In this document: one piece after another, positions 45,295 to 55,224 of the stretch
How positions within the stretch are numbered: position 1 is the stretch's first letter
How the letters are laid out: each line of letters starts with the position of its first letter
From: Zoogloeaceae bacterium
GTDB lineage: Bacteria; Pseudomonadota; Gammaproteobacteria; Burkholderiales; Rhodocyclaceae
Length of the DNA stretch: 64,000 nucleotides
NCBI GenBank assembly: GCA_031256795.1
Contig: JAIRPW010000032.1
Coordinates: 1 to 64,000 of the forward strand
Reading direction: 5' to 3'
The notes under the pieces: generated by a model
Told to the model about the DNA's origin: nothing
Seen by the model: only the letters and a program-made list of their open reading frames with translations
Databases searched by the model: none
Position numbers and translations under genes: made by a program

Positions 45295-45300
45295 TATAAT
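45295..45300 (+). promoter_or_regulatory. -10 box candidate for argC
   Basis: Perfect TATAAT, 49 bp before the argC ATG; the -35 region is weak. Confidence 0.4.
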
Positions 45301-45349
45301 ATCTGTATTCACGGCTTCCTAATCGGCGCGGACGGAAAAAGGGAAAAAC

Positions 45350-46312
45350 ATGACGTACAAAGTATTTATTGACGGGCGGCATGGCACAACCGGACTCAAA
45401 ATTGACGAACGGCTTTCTGGCCGAAGCGATATTGAGCTTTTGGAAATTGCGGAAAATGAACGCAAAAACCCAGCCGCCAAAGCAAAAATCATCAATCAGG
45501 CGGACATTGTTTTTCTCTGTCTTCCAGATGACGCCTCCCGTGAAGCCGCGGCGCTGGTATCTCCCGAAAATACCAATACGCGCCTTTTGGACGCCTCCAC
45601 CGCGCACCGCGTTCACCCTGACTGGGTCTATGGATTGCCGGAACTTGTCGGCAGTCAACGTCAGGCCATCGCGCGCGCGCGGAAAGTCGCCGTGCCGGGC
45701 TGCCATGCCAGCGGCTTTATCTTGCTGATACGGCCGCTCATCGCGGGCGGAATTCTTCCGGCGGATTATCCGCTGAGCGCCTATTCCGTGACTGGCTACA
45801 GCGGCGGCGGCAAGGAAATGATCGCCAGCTATGCGCAGCCGGACACTCTGCCAGAAGCCATGCAAAGCCCGCGTTTTTACGCCCTGGGGCTGAAACACAA
45901 GCATGTCCCGGAAATGCAAAAAATGAGCGGGCTTGCGCACCCGCCGCTTTTCACGCCGATCGTTGGCAATTTTGAACGCGGCATGGTTGTGGCCGCGCCG
46001 ATTTTCCCGCGTCTTTTGCCCCGCGCGCTCACACCCGACGATCTTGCGGCGTTTTATGGTGAATATTACGCGGGCGAGCCATGTGTGCGCGTCTTGCCCT
46101 CCGGGGCGCAAAGCGCGGCGCTGGAGAACGGTTTTCTGCCCGCGACCGCCTGCAACGGCACGAATCGCGTAGAAGTTTTTGTTTTTGGCCACGCGGAACA
46201 TATTCTCGTAGCCGCCCGTTTCGACAACTTGGGCAAAGGGGCGTCTGGAGCCGCGATTCAATGCATGAACCTAATGCTGGGAGTGGATGAATTGCGCGGA
46301 CTTTCCGCGTGA
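45350..46312 (+). CDS. argC: N-acetyl-gamma-glutamyl-phosphate reductase, short (class 2) type
   Basis: A 320-aa arginine-biosynthesis enzyme reducing N-acetylglutamyl phosphate to the semialdehyde with NADPH. The N-terminal loop is GRHGTTGLKI (9-18) and the catalytic cysteine is C118 in VPGCHASG. The length of about 310-320 residues marks the type 2 form. Its stop overlaps the GTG start of the next gene. A TATAAT precedes it. Confidence 0.93.
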   Translation: MTYKVFIDGRHGTTGLKIDERLSGRSDIELLEIAENERKNPAAKAKIINQADIVFLCLPDDASREAAALVSPENTNTRLLDASTAHRVHPDWVYGLPELVGSQRQAIARARKVAVPGCHASGFILLIRPLIAGGILPADYPLSAYSVTGYSGGGKEMIASYAQPDTLPEAMQSPRFYALGLKHKHVPEMQKMSGLAHPPLFTPIVGNFERGMVVAAPIFPRLLPRALTPDDLAAFYGEYYAGEPCVRVLPSGAQSAALENGFLPATACNGTNRVEVFVFGHAEHILVAARFDNLGKGASGAAIQCMNLMLGVDELRGLSA

Positions 46313-47118
46313 CAAAAGCGCGCGGCGCGCCCCGGCGCTCCTGCGCCGCGCTCAGGGAACTCGCCCTGCAAGCGCTGGCGGCGGCTCTGGCGCTGGGCGT
46401 CTGGTTTTTGTGGAACAATTTTTCGTCAGCGGTCTGGCCATTCGACTTTTTTCTCTGTTGCCTCATCGGGATCGCCGCGCGGCTGCTGGCACGTATTTTT
46501 CGCTCGCCGCCCTGGTGGCAAGTGATTCATTTATTCTTTGCGCCCGCGCTTTTTCTCGCCCTTTTTTGGCAAAGCCGACTAGGGTTCTCGCCATTCTGGA
46601 GTTTGGCGGCGTTTTTGCTGCTCTGGCTTTTGTTTCGCGGCGCGCCCAGCGGTCAGGCGCCGCTTTACCTGAGCGGCGAGTCTGCCGCGCGCTCCGCGTC
46701 CACTCTGCTGCCGCAAGGCGCGGCGCTTCTGGACGTCGGCGCGGGAATCGGAAGTTTTCTGCTTCCGCTTTCCCGCATGCGCCCGGATATGACGCTGACC
46801 GGAATCGAGAACGCTCCCGCGCTCTGGGTCTTGGGCAAAATACGTCTTGCGCTTTCCGGCAAAGCGGGGCGAAATGTTCGCTGGCAAATGGGAAATTTCT
46901 GGCAAATTCCCTGGGCGAAATACGACGCGATTTATTGTTTTTTATCTCCCGCGCCCATGCCCGCCGTCTGGGAAAAGGCACGGATGGAAATGCGCCCAGG
47001 CAGCCTTGTCATCAGCAAAGCCTTCCCCATCCCTGGAATTGCCGCTGTTACGCGCTTTAAGGCAAGCAGCGCAACGGATACACTTTACATGTACACAGTT
47101 CAAAAAACTTGCATTTAG
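46309..47118 (+). CDS. Membrane-anchored class I SAM-dependent methyltransferase
   Basis: A 269-aa protein. The first 110 residues hold three to four hydrophobic segments (about 20-38, 46-64, 72-90 and 96-110). Residues about 120-265 are a Rossmann methyltransferase with ALLDVGAGIGSF as AdoMet loop and YDAIYCFLSP at the motif IV position. Substrate unknown. GTG 46309 overlaps the argC stop (GTGA), suggesting coupled translation. The membrane part could place the enzyme near a lipid, quinone or membrane protein substrate. Confidence 0.78.
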   Translation: MTKARGAPRRSCAALRELALQALAAALALGVWFLWNNFSSAVWPFDFFLCCLIGIAARLLARIFRSPPWWQVIHLFFAPALFLALFWQSRLGFSPFWSLAAFLLLWLLFRGAPSGQAPLYLSGESAARSASTLLPQGAALLDVGAGIGSFLLPLSRMRPDMTLTGIENAPALWVLGKIRLALSGKAGRNVRWQMGNFWQIPWAKYDAIYCFLSPAPMPAVWEKARMEMRPGSLVISKAFPIPGIAAVTRFKASSATDTLYMYTVQKTCI

Positions 47119-47144
47119 AATATTGTCTTTTTGCGCAAACTACT

Positions 47145-48128
47145 ATGCGTTATGAATTTACCCCGCAAACTAAGCGTTTCCGCGTTACGCGGCATGACGG
47201 TAGCGAGCTGATCCTTTCTGACGCGCCCCTTTTGCTCACCGCGCTTCACAAGGGAGAAATCAGTGAGACGATGCTGCTGTTTGACGCGAACAGCGGCAAA
47301 CGCGCCTCTGTCAGCGCCTATATCTCAGAAGCGTTTGCATCCACGCAAAAACCAAATAAAGACGGAAAGCGTTTCCGCGTTACGCGGCAAGACGGCAGTG
47401 AACTCTCCTTTTCCGACGTATCTACCCTGCTTTCCTTGATCCGCAAAAAAGAAATTAGCGAAGCCACTCCGCTCCTGGACGTCCATAGCGGCAGGCGCGC
47501 GCCTGTGGGCGCGCATATTTCGGCGGCGCTTGGCTCCGCGCAAGACTCAAATAACGCGGAGAAAGCAGAACTGACGCTCGCGCCGTTGCGCGCCCCCGCA
47601 GATATAAACGAAGCGCCGAAAAAATTATTCCCGCTTGGGAAAACCCTGCTCCTCCTGCCCGTTGCGCTGCTTCTGGGAATTCTGTTGGAGACTGCTGTTT
47701 CGTGGGGTCACTCGCAAAATCAGAAAACTCTCGCGAATTCCCAGGCAGAACGCGCGCTCGGCGATTTAAGGCTGATGAGCGTCGCCATTGAAACCTGCCT
47801 GAATGAAGGACGCCTAAAAATGGGACAGGGAGAGGGCGAATGCGCCCCCAACTACGCTTGTTCTCCCTTGCTCGTCGGCGCGAAGCAGGATGGCTCCGCA
47901 GCCTGCACGCCCGGAATGGGAATCCCGCAAACGCGCTCACCGAAAGCCCTGGACCGCCGGGAGAACATTACCGCCACGTTCGGCCCTCAGGCCGCACCGC
48001 TCCTGCAAGGCAAAACACTGGTCATCCAACGCTATGGAAGCGGCCCCAAAAACGGCGTGTGGCATTGCGACTCGACCGCGAGTACCGTCGAGAATCAATA
48101 CAGGCCTCCGTCCTGCCAGGGAAAATGA
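47145..48128 (+). CDS. Membrane protein with a tandem N-terminal repeat and a pilin-like C-terminus
   Basis: A 327-aa protein I cannot assign to a named family. Residues about 6-55 and 72-125 are two copies of one 50-residue unit: KRFRVTRHDGSELILSD and KRFRVTRQDGSELSFSD open them, EISE and SGKRA/SGRRA recur at equal spacing. A single hydrophobic segment follows (about 160-180), then a periplasmic part (190-327) with spaced cysteines and a YRPPSC end, resembling minor type IV pilins. The repeat vaguely recalls GYF_2-type N-terminal domains of other bacterial membrane proteins (weak). ATG 47145 is preferred to an upstream TTG. Confidence 0.6.
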   Translation: MRYEFTPQTKRFRVTRHDGSELILSDAPLLLTALHKGEISETMLLFDANSGKRASVSAYISEAFASTQKPNKDGKRFRVTRQDGSELSFSDVSTLLSLIRKKEISEATPLLDVHSGRRAPVGAHISAALGSAQDSNNAEKAELTLAPLRAPADINEAPKKLFPLGKTLLLLPVALLLGILLETAVSWGHSQNQKTLANSQAERALGDLRLMSVAIETCLNEGRLKMGQGEGECAPNYACSPLLVGAKQDGSAACTPGMGIPQTRSPKALDRRENITATFGPQAAPLLQGKTLVIQRYGSGPKNGVWHCDSTASTVENQYRPPSCQGK

Positions 48129-48146
48129 CGCTTTGCCGCGCTTCGC

Positions 48147-49655
48147 TCAATCTGCGGGCACGGTGCGGGAAAGCGCCCATTGGCGGAGCGCGTCGACGCG
48201 CTCCGCCATAACCACGGACAGGGGAAAAGTTTGAGAAAGGGCGTATTCAACGTCCTCCTGACTGACCGGAACATGCCGCGAGCGCGCGGCATATCCCGCG
48301 GAGAGAATCGCTTGTTCGATTTCCGCGCCGGAAAATCCTTCGCTCAATTCCGACAACCGTTCCGTATCGAAAGCGTTCTCGTTTTCCCTGCGCTTCTTTA
48401 GGTGAATCGAAAAAATGCGCGCGCGCGTTTTGGCGGCAGGCAGATCCACGAAAAAAATCTCATCAAACCGTCCTTTGCGCAGCAGCTCTGGCGGCAAAGC
48501 AGAAATATCGTTAGCCGTAGCCACGATGAATACCCGATCCGCGCGCTCGCTCATCCATGTCAAAAGCGTGGCCAGAACCCGTTTGGAAACCCCGCCGTCA
48601 CTCTCGAAACCGCCCGCCGCCAAACCTTTTTCAATTTCGTCCAACCACAAGACGCACGGCGACATAGCGCAGACAATATTCAGCGCGTTGCGTAAGTTGG
48701 CTTCGCTTTCACCGTGATACTGGCCGTAAAGCCGCCCGAAATCCAACTGAAGCAACGGCAATTGCCACGATCCGGCAACGCATTTGGCCGCCAAACTTTT
48801 CCCCGCGCCCTGTACACCGAGCAGGAGCATCCCCTTGGGCGCGGGCAGATCAGGATTGTTATCGGGATCAAGAAACACCTCGCGGCGCAAACGAAGCCAT
48901 TCTTTCAAACGATCGAGACCGCCAATCTGATCAAGCGAGGGAACCTTCATCTCCAGTGTCAGCAGATTCGCGGAATCGAGAGACTGATATTTATGACGCA
49001 GAACGCGCTCAATGTCGGCGGCGGTAAGCGCGCCATCATCCTCTATTGACATGCGGCACAACTTACGAATGTCACTTTCGGTAAGGCCGCGCAAGTGCTG
49101 CGTAAACAGGCTAATCCCCTGCCGGGAGGCTGCGGCTTTTCTGCCGTGACGCTCCCTCCATCTCCGGGCTTCCTGCAAAAGAATTTCATGAATCCGCGCA
49201 CGATCCGGCAGCGCGGGCGCAAAAAAGACCGTCTCCTTTTTCAGATCATCGGGAATATCGAGGTCCGCCGCGATGAAAACCAGCATCCGGCTGGAGTCCT
49301 GCGCGACGACGTCTTTAATCAGACGAATCGCCACCGGATTGTCCATAAAATGGCGCGCGTCAAAAAACACATAAATCGCGTTATCGTGCGACCCCGCGAT
49401 ATAGCGCAGCGCCGCCGCAATCTCTTCTGTGTTATAGGCGCGCTGACGCTTCCTCCCCTCCACGAGACCTCCGGTCGTCACGCTCCAGCGCGCGATATTG
49501 CGGTCATTGAGCCAAGCCAGACGTTCCAGCATGGCGAAAACACGCTGCTCTTCATAGGATTGAATAACGACGAGCGATTGTTTTCGGTTCAGAAGCTCTT
49601 CAAGTCTGGCCAGATCGTCCAAAGGGAATCTCCCGCAAAATATTGATTGTGCCAA
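48147..49655 (-). CDS. Ycf46-like AAA+ ATPase
   Basis: A 502-aa AAA+ protein. The N-terminal half (1-230) is an inactive ATPase-like region, as in Ycf46-type proteins. The C-terminal half is a full module: Walker A GVQGAGKS (280-287), pore-loop segment [15 protein letters not shown], Walker B VLWLDE (335-340) and the arginine finger stretch [16 protein letters not shown]. The function of this family is not settled. The frame starts at TTG 49655; no in-frame ATG earlier than about residue 42 exists, so the start is uncertain. It is convergent with the pilin-like gene and divergent from the ABC-F gene. Confidence 0.8.
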   Translation of the reverse strand: MAQSIFCGRFPLDDLARLEELLNRKQSLVVIQSYEEQRVFAMLERLAWLNDRNIARWSVTTGGLVEGRKRQRAYNTEEIAAALRYIAGSHDNAIYVFFDARHFMDNPVAIRLIKDVVAQDSSRMLVFIAADLDIPDDLKKETVFFAPALPDRARIHEILLQEARRWRERHGRKAAASRQGISLFTQHLRGLTESDIRKLCRMSIEDDGALTAADIERVLRHKYQSLDSANLLTLEMKVPSLDQIGGLDRLKEWLRLRREVFLDPDNNPDLPAPKGMLLLGVQGAGKSLAAKCVAGSWQLPLLQLDFGRLYGQYHGESEANLRNALNIVCAMSPCVLWLDEIEKGLAAGGFESDGGVSKRVLATLLTWMSERADRVFIVATANDISALPPELLRKGRFDEIFFVDLPAAKTRARIFSIHLKKRRENENAFDTERLSELSEGFSGAEIEQAILSAGYAARSRHVPVSQEDVEYALSQTFPLSVVMAERVDALRQWALSRTVPAD

Positions 49656-49792
49656 ATTTTAGAGTTTACCGAAAAAAGCAACGGGACGCCGCGCAAATCA
49701 AACGAAATCCCATGCCGGGAAGCCCGCCCCGCCCGCTGGACAGACAGGTACAATGCGCGCTTTTCGTCATAGAACTTTTTCCGGAGAATGCC

Positions 49793-51415
49793 GTGCTTGT
49801 CGCATCCAACCTCACTATGCAGTTTGGCGCAAAGCCCTTGTTTGAAAATGTCAGCGTCAAATTTGGAAACGGATTTCGCTACGGGCTAATCGGCGCCAAC
49901 GGCGCGGGCAAGTCGACCTTCATGAAGATATTGAGCGGCCTTTTGGAACCCACTTCCGGGAATGTTTCGCGCGACGCGCACGAGCGCATGGCCTATCTGA
50001 AACAGGATCAGTTCGCCTTTGAGGATACGCGCGTCCTGGACGTCGTGATGATGGGACACGAAGAAATGTGGCATGTCCGCGAGGAAAAAGACGCGATTTA
50101 CGCCAACCCGGAGGCGACAGAAGCGGACTATCTTAAAGCAGCCGATCTGGAAACCCGCTTTGCCGAATGCAACGGCTATACTGCGGAAGCCAGGGCGGGA
50201 GAGCTTCTCCTGGGCGCGGGAATTCCCATAGAGTTACATCAAGGCCCCATGCGCGAGGTCGCCCCTGGCTGGAAGCTCAGGGTTCTGCTTTGTCAGGCGC
50301 TCTTTGCCGATCCGGACATCCTGCTGCTGGATGAGCCAACCAATAATCTGGATATTCATACCATCCGCTGGCTGGAAGATATGCTAAACCAGCGCGAATC
50401 CACGATGATCGTCATCTCCCATGACCGGCATTTTCTCAATCAGGTCTGCACCCATATGGCAGATTTGGATTATGGGAAAATCACGGTTTATCCGGGAAAT
50501 TATGACGATTTTATGGAGGCCGCCGCGCAGTCGCGCGCGCGCCTACAGGCCGCCAGCAGCCGGGCAAAGGACAAAATCAGCGAGTTGCAGGAATTTGTGC
50601 GCCGCTTTTCCGCCAATAAATCCAAGGCCAAACAGGCGACGAGCCGCCTAAAACTCATTGAGAAACTGAAACCGGAAGACGTCAAGCCTTCGTCCCGGCA
50701 ATATCCATGGATACGTTTTGAATTCGACGGCAAGGAGAAATTGCATCGGCAGGCGGCGGAAATTAAAAACCTGACGTTCCGTTATGAGAATGGCGACAAA
50801 ATTTTCTTTCACGGCGCAAATTTCACTTTGCACGCGGGCGACAAAGTGGCGGTTATCGGCGGCAACGGCGTAGGCAAAACGACTCTGCTCAAACTGTTGG
50901 CGAAAGCGCTGTTCCCGACAGAAGGAGAAATTCACTGGGCAGAAAAAGCGCGTCCCGGCTATTACGCGCAGGATCATAGCGCCGAGTTTGCCGATACCCG
51001 CCCGCTTACGGAATGGATTGCCGCCTGCGCGCAAGCGCACGCGACAGAAGGCGAGGAGACGGAGACTCTGGTGCGCGGCACTTTGGGGCGGCTGCTCTTT
51101 TCCAGCGACGAACAAAAAAAACCCGCCAACGTCATTTCCGGGGGCGAGCAGGGGCGCATGATTTTCGGTCGGCTCATGCTGGGCGCGCATAACGTGCTGA
51201 TCCTGGATGAACCGACGAACCACCTGGATATGGAATCCATTGAATCCTTGAACACCGCGCTTGATTTGTACCAAGGAACGCTGATTTTTGTTTCGCATGA
51301 CCGGGAATTCGTTTCCAGTCTGGCTACGCGCGTCGTGGAAATTCGCGCGGATGGCAGCCTGTTTGATTATCAAGGCACATACGAGGAATATTTGTCCAGC
51401 CAGGGGGTGGAATAG
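49793..51415 (+). CDS. ABC-F family ATPase, YbiT type
   Basis: A 540-aa soluble protein with two ABC nucleotide-binding domains and no membrane segments; ABC-F proteins act on ribosomes. Walker A sites are GANGAGKS (34-41) and GGNGVGKT. The first signature reads [13 protein letters not shown], the second [11 protein letters not shown]; the linker has the arm [17 protein letters not shown]. These details match YbiT. Start is GTG 49793 with GGAG at 49782-49785; a longer frame has no conservation. Confidence 0.93.
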   Translation: MLVASNLTMQFGAKPLFENVSVKFGNGFRYGLIGANGAGKSTFMKILSGLLEPTSGNVSRDAHERMAYLKQDQFAFEDTRVLDVVMMGHEEMWHVREEKDAIYANPEATEADYLKAADLETRFAECNGYTAEARAGELLLGAGIPIELHQGPMREVAPGWKLRVLLCQALFADPDILLLDEPTNNLDIHTIRWLEDMLNQRESTMIVISHDRHFLNQVCTHMADLDYGKITVYPGNYDDFMEAAAQSRARLQAASSRAKDKISELQEFVRRFSANKSKAKQATSRLKLIEKLKPEDVKPSSRQYPWIRFEFDGKEKLHRQAAEIKNLTFRYENGDKIFFHGANFTLHAGDKVAVIGGNGVGKTTLLKLLAKALFPTEGEIHWAEKARPGYYAQDHSAEFADTRPLTEWIAACAQAHATEGEETETLVRGTLGRLLFSSDEQKKPANVISGGEQGRMIFGRLMLGAHNVLILDEPTNHLDMESIESLNTALDLYQGTLIFVSHDREFVSSLATRVVEIRADGSLFDYQGTYEEYLSSQGVE

Positions 51416-51525
51416 GCGCGCGGTCTGAAAAACTTCGGGCATGTCGCGCGCCGTCGGACGCGCCCGAAGCGCCGCGCTTTCGTGTCAAAAGAGCCTAACC
51501 GTTTTCCCAGGGAATGCAGCTTTAG

Positions 51526-51553
51526 TTGTTTTTCTTTCATTTCCTTTTATAAT
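51526..51553 (+). promoter_or_regulatory. Promoter of the rpsP operon
   Basis: -35 TTGTTT (51526-51531), 16-bp spacer, -10 TATAAT (51548-51553), 31 bp before the rpsP ATG. Confidence 0.65.
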
Positions 51554-51584
51554 CGTTCCCCTTTGACTTTTGGCAGAAAACATT

Positions 51585-51839
51585 ATGGTTGTCATTCGCC
51601 TTTCCCGCGGCGGCGCGAAGAAGCGCCCGTTTTACAACATGGTCGTCACCGATTCGCGCAATCGCCGCGACGGGCGCTTCATTGAGCGCGTCGGCTTTTA
51701 CAATCCCGTGGCCGCAGCGCATGAAGAAGGTCTGCGCGTCGCGCTGGATCGTCTGACCTACTGGAAACAAAACGGCGCGCAGCTTTCTCCGACAGTGACC
51801 CGTTTGGTCAAGCAATACGCCGCAAAACAAACGGCCTGA
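51585..51839 (+). CDS. rpsP: 30S ribosomal protein S16
   Basis: An 84-aa small-subunit protein; [21 protein letters not shown] and [14 protein letters not shown] are its hallmarks. First gene of the conserved rpsP-rimM-trmD-rplS operon, with a good promoter upstream. ATG 51585 gives the conserved N-terminus. Confidence 0.98.
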   Translation: MVVIRLSRGGAKKRPFYNMVVTDSRNRRDGRFIERVGFYNPVAAAHEEGLRVALDRLTYWKQNGAQLSPTVTRLVKQYAAKQTA

Positions 51840-51851
51840 CTTTGCATTCGC

Positions 51852-52427
51852 GTGGCCGCGCCTCTTTCTGAATCCCCCGTCCAACCCCCAGTCGCGTCGC
51901 CGGACGCGCGGGTGATTCTGGGAAAAGTCAGCGGCGCGTATGGCGTGTTGGGCTGGCTGCGTATTCGTCCCTTTGGAGATAATCCCGAACGCTGGCGAAG
52001 CATTACGCGCTGGCAGTTTTCTTCAGACGAAAACGATGAAGCCGCCTGGCGCTCTTTTACGTTGGCTGAGTGCCGGACAGAAGCCGGACAAAAAGGCGGA
52101 TGGCTGGCGCGTTTTCAGGAAATTGATACCCGTGACGCGGCAGAAAAGCTAAAAGGCTGCCTGGTAGCGGCGGCACGCGCGGATTTGCCCGCCACGGACA
52201 ACGATGAATTTTATTGGGGCGATCTCCTCAACATGACGGTGGTCACCCTGGCGGGCGCGACGCTCGGCTCGGTCGCCGCGCTCCTGGAAACCGGCGCGCA
52301 TGATGTGCTGCGCGTGACAAACGCGGAAGGGCAGGAATGGCTGATTCCTTTTGTCTCGCCCATCGTTTGCGACGTTGATATGGATGCGCGGCGCATTCGC
52401 GTTGACTGGGGGTTGGATTGGAACTAG
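51852..52427 (+). CDS. rimM: Ribosome maturation factor RimM
   Basis: A 191-aa 16S rRNA processing factor that binds S19 in the 30S head. Its N-terminal domain starts at [20 protein letters not shown]; the PRC-barrel C-terminal domain has [13 protein letters not shown] and [14 protein letters not shown]. Start GTG 51852, 12 bp after rpsP; an N-terminal Ala/Pro stretch of 15 residues precedes the conserved domain. Its end overlaps the probable trmD start. Confidence 0.95.
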   Translation: MAAPLSESPVQPPVASPDARVILGKVSGAYGVLGWLRIRPFGDNPERWRSITRWQFSSDENDEAAWRSFTLAECRTEAGQKGGWLARFQEIDTRDAAEKLKGCLVAAARADLPATDNDEFYWGDLLNMTVVTLAGATLGSVAALLETGAHDVLRVTNAEGQEWLIPFVSPIVCDVDMDARRIRVDWGLDWN

Positions 52428-53287
52428 CAGCCGCAGGCGAGACGGAAGAAACGTTTGCGGAAAACGAAGTGGCGCGGTTTGCTTGCGTCACCATTTTTCC
52501 GGAAATGTTTTCAGCGTTAACGCAGTACGGAATTTCCCGGCGCGCCTTGGAGGCAAAGCTCTGGTCGCTTACGCTTGTCAATCCTCGATCATTTTCCGGG
52601 AATGCGGCGCAAACGGTGGATGATCGCCCCTATGGCGGCGGCCCTGGCATGGTCATGCGGCCGGAGCCTTTGCTGGCCGCTATTGAGTCCTCCAAAATGG
52701 CGCTGCATGCGGCAGGCGCGCGGAAAAGCCGTGTGTTATACCTTTCTCCGCAAGGACGTTTGCTGGATCACGCGCGCGTCATGGCGATTTCCGCGCAGGC
52801 GCGGCAAGCGACTGGCTTTGTATTGCTGTGCGGGCGCTATGAAGGCGTAGATGAACGTATTCTGGAGACGGCAATTGACGAAGAGGTCTCTTTGGGAGAC
52901 TTTGTCTTGTCTGGCGGAGAATTGCCTGCAATGGCGCTGATGGACGCGGTAATTCGGCTGCTGCCTCGCGCGCTGGGCGACGCGGCTTCCGCGCGTGAAG
53001 ATTCGTTTGCCGCAGGTTTGCTGGATTGCCCGCATTACACTCGCCCAGAAGTTTTTCTGGGGCAAAAGACGCCGGAAGTGCTGCTTTCTGGCGATCATGG
53101 CAGAATTCGCCGCTGGCGGCTTAAAATGGCGCTGGCGCGAACCCGGAAACGCAGGCCGGATCTCCTGCGGAATCGCGCGATATGCGCGGAAGAAACGCAA
53201 CTCCTCGCCGAACTTCTTGCGGAAGAAAGCGCGGAGCAATGCGGTGAGCATAGATTAAACAAGGAAAACTCACATGAATCTGATTGA
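52418..53287 (+). CDS. trmD: tRNA (guanine37-N1)-methyltransferase
   Basis: A 289-aa SPOUT enzyme making m1G37 in tRNA, required for reading-frame maintenance. Knot motifs are [14 protein letters not shown] and [19 protein letters not shown]; the N-terminus has VTIFPEMF. The longest frame starts at TTG 52418, overlapping rimM by 10 nt; GTG 52469 ([10 protein letters not shown]) is the likelier biological start by comparison with other TrmD proteins, though its ribosome site is poor. Its 3' end overlaps rplS. Confidence 0.95.
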   Translation: MELAAAGETEETFAENEVARFACVTIFPEMFSALTQYGISRRALEAKLWSLTLVNPRSFSGNAAQTVDDRPYGGGPGMVMRPEPLLAAIESSKMALHAAGARKSRVLYLSPQGRLLDHARVMAISAQARQATGFVLLCGRYEGVDERILETAIDEEVSLGDFVLSGGELPAMALMDAVIRLLPRALGDAASAREDSFAAGLLDCPHYTRPEVFLGQKTPEVLLSGDHGRIRRWRLKMALARTRKRRPDLLRNRAICAEETQLLAELLAEESAEQCGEHRLNKENSHESD

Positions 53288-53651
53288 GCAATTGGAAAAC
53301 GAAGAAATTGCCCGTTTGGGCAAGACATTGCCAAGCTTTGCGCCGGGAGACACTGTCGTAGTGCAGGTCAAGGTCAAAGAAGGCAGCCGCGAGCGTTTGC
53401 AGGCCTATGAAGGCGTAGTGATTGCCAAGCGTAACCGCGGGCTGAATTCCTCCTTTATTGTCCGCAAAATTTCCTCTGGCGAAGGCGTAGAACGCACGTT
53501 CCAAACCTATTCGCCGCTTGTCGTTTCCGTGGAGGTCAAACGGCGCGGCGATGTACGGCGCGCCAAGCTCTATTACTTGCGCGCACGTTCCGGGAAATCC
53601 GCGCGCATTAAGGAAAAACTGGTCAGGAAGCAAGACGCCGCCGCGCGGTAA
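53274..53651 (+). CDS. rplS: 50S ribosomal protein L19
   Basis: A 125-aa large-subunit protein at the 30S-50S interface. Hallmarks are [39 protein letters not shown] and [13 protein letters not shown] 53274 lies inside the end of trmD (14-nt overlap) behind AAGGAAA. Last gene of the operon; a strong terminator follows. Confidence 0.98.
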   Translation: MNLIEQLENEEIARLGKTLPSFAPGDTVVVQVKVKEGSRERLQAYEGVVIAKRNRGLNSSFIVRKISSGEGVERTFQTYSPLVVSVEVKRRGDVRRAKLYYLRARSGKSARIKEKLVRKQDAAAR

Positions 53652-53683
53652 GCGGTCTCGGCGCTTTGGTTTTGGCATCCCCT

Positions 53684-53710
53684 ATGGAACGCTTCGGCGT
53701 TCCATTTTTA
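53684..53710 (+). terminator. rpsP-rimM-trmD-rplS operon terminator
   Basis: ATGGAACGC-TTCG-GCGTTCCAT followed by TTTTA: 9-bp stem with a UUCG tetraloop. Confidence 0.92.
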
Positions 53711-53726
53711 TCTGAGAGCATTCTTC

Positions 53727-54641
53727 ATGCCGCCCTCCCCGCTTTTTCCATCGTCCGCAAGACCTTTTCCTTTGCCGGTTGTGGCGGCGTCGTCCAGGAG
53801 CGAAGCGGCGGCGGATGACGCCTTGCCCACAGGGCTTTCCATGCCGACGGATATGGCGGTTTTTTCCGCGCCGCAGCTCCCCAAACAAACGAGCCGCGCG
53901 CTTGTCACCGCAGTTCAGACACGGCTTGCCGCCCTGCTGTCTCGCATGGAAGCAACCGATTTTATGCGCGCGACAGACATTACGGAAAATCTGCTCGCCT
54001 GGCCAGAATCTGAACGTCTGCTTGCGGGCGATCTTTTGGGATTTGGCGAAGTCAGCGCCTATGCCGTAGATCGCCGCACGGCAGATACACGGATTTGGCG
54101 GGTCCAGGAAACTGCTTTTCCCGGCCTGTGGCGGGTTTTGTCCATTCCAGAATCTGACAAAAAAAGTCAACCTATCGTAGATTTTTTACAGGCGGGCAGC
54201 ATTCCGCCCGTCTTGGGCGAAGTCATGCTCGCGGCAAGCGCCGCTGCGCATCCTCTGCCGGAGCGCGCCGAAGGTCTCATGAACGCCCCGGCGCTGATGC
54301 GCGAAATCCATGCGCGCGCGCGCGCGTGGAAAGAAGGGGACGCGCCCTGCCTTTTCAACTTTACGCTTCTTCCTGTCACACCCGCGGACCTGGAGGCGCT
54401 CTATGGCTGGCTGGGACACCGGGAGGTTTCTATTCTTTCGCGCGGCTACGGGAATTGCCGGATGAGCAGCACACGGCTTTCCTACGTCTGGTGGGTGCAA
54501 TATTTCAACAGCATGGATACGCTGATTCTGAATACGCTGGAAATAACTGTTCTGCCGGAAGCCGCTTTGGCCGCGCGGGAAGATTACGAAGATTCGCGCC
54601 GACGGCTTCTTGAGCACCTGACCACGCTGAAAGCGGCTTGA
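53727..54641 (+). CDS. [NiFe]-hydrogenase maturation protein, HupH/HyaF/HoxQ family
   Basis: A 304-aa protein whose C-terminal domain is characteristic: VSILSRGYGNCRMSSTRLSY then VQYFNSMDTLILNTLEI. Homologues (HyaF, HupH, HoxQ) help to mature the small subunit of uptake hydrogenases and protect it from oxygen. The first 45 residues are low-complexity Pro/Ser/Ala. It begins only 17 bp after the rplS terminator and heads a four-gene maturation block. The hydrogenase structural genes and hoxLO-like genes that normally precede it are absent. Confidence 0.85.
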   Translation: MPPSPLFPSSARPFPLPVVAASSRSEAAADDALPTGLSMPTDMAVFSAPQLPKQTSRALVTAVQTRLAALLSRMEATDFMRATDITENLLAWPESERLLAGDLLGFGEVSAYAVDRRTADTRIWRVQETAFPGLWRVLSIPESDKKSQPIVDFLQAGSIPPVLGEVMLAASAAAHPLPERAEGLMNAPALMREIHARARAWKEGDAPCLFNFTLLPVTPADLEALYGWLGHREVSILSRGYGNCRMSSTRLSYVWWVQYFNSMDTLILNTLEITVLPEAALAAREDYEDSRRRLLEHLTTLKAA

Positions 54642-54663
54642 GGTCGACATCCCGGAGCCTTTG

Positions 54664-55224
54664 GTGTCTGACTGTCTGTGGCATAAAAATCCCTCATCCG
54701 CTATCGAGCATATCTTTCGGGAAATTGCGCAAACGCGCATGAAGGACATGCCGCTTTCTCATCCAAACCTGTCTGTGGAGGCCGTTGACTTCCGCCGTTA
54801 CGCAAAAAGTCAGGAGCAGCCGCCGCACTGGCGCGGGATTTTGATTTTGCCCTGGACAATGAATTTACTGCTTTTGCCTACGCCAGAAAGCGTGAATGTC
54901 TGGCCGAATTCGCCTCTTGGTCACGCTTTCCTTTGGCATTTCCCGTTCGGCGTCTATTCGTGTACTTCCGCGCATACAGAAAAACTGGGCGCGTACCATT
55001 TTTGTCCGCTGTTTTCCCCGCCGCTGCCCTTTGCTTCCCAGGAAGAGGCCCGGAACACCGCGCGCGCGGCGCTGATCACATTGGAAACGCAAGTCGCGCA
55101 AACCGGGCCGCGCCACACCGCGCCAGAAAATATAGCGGCAGAAAACACTTTAATGCGCCGCCGGGATTTTTTGAATCCGGCCCGATTTTTTGGAAAACGC
55201 GCGAAAGGAGGTTTTAATGCCTGA
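54664..55224 (+). CDS. [NiFe]-hydrogenase assembly chaperone, HybE/HupJ/HoxT family
   Basis: A 186-aa protein with the HybE-type core ILILPWTMNLLLLPTPES, WPNSPLGHAFLWHFPFGVYS and CPLFSPPLPFASQEEA. In known systems it assists folding of hydrogenase precursors and cofactor insertion. GTG 54664 with GGAG 7 nt upstream is the best start. In full operons a rubredoxin gene (hoxR/hupI) stands between the hoxQ- and hoxT-type genes; here there is no room for it. Confidence 0.82.
   Translation: MSDCLWHKNPSSAIEHIFREIAQTRMKDMPLSHPNLSVEAVDFRRYAKSQEQPPHWRGILILPWTMNLLLLPTPESVNVWPNSPLGHAFLWHFPFGVYSCTSAHTEKLGAYHFCPLFSPPLPFASQEEARNTARAALITLETQVAQTGPRHTAPENIAAENTLMRRRDFLNPARFFGKRAKGGFNA

Noticed and set aside
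45197-46261. 354-aa open frame on the minus strand
   Set aside because: Antisense to argC; basic, Arg-rich composition of a shadow frame.
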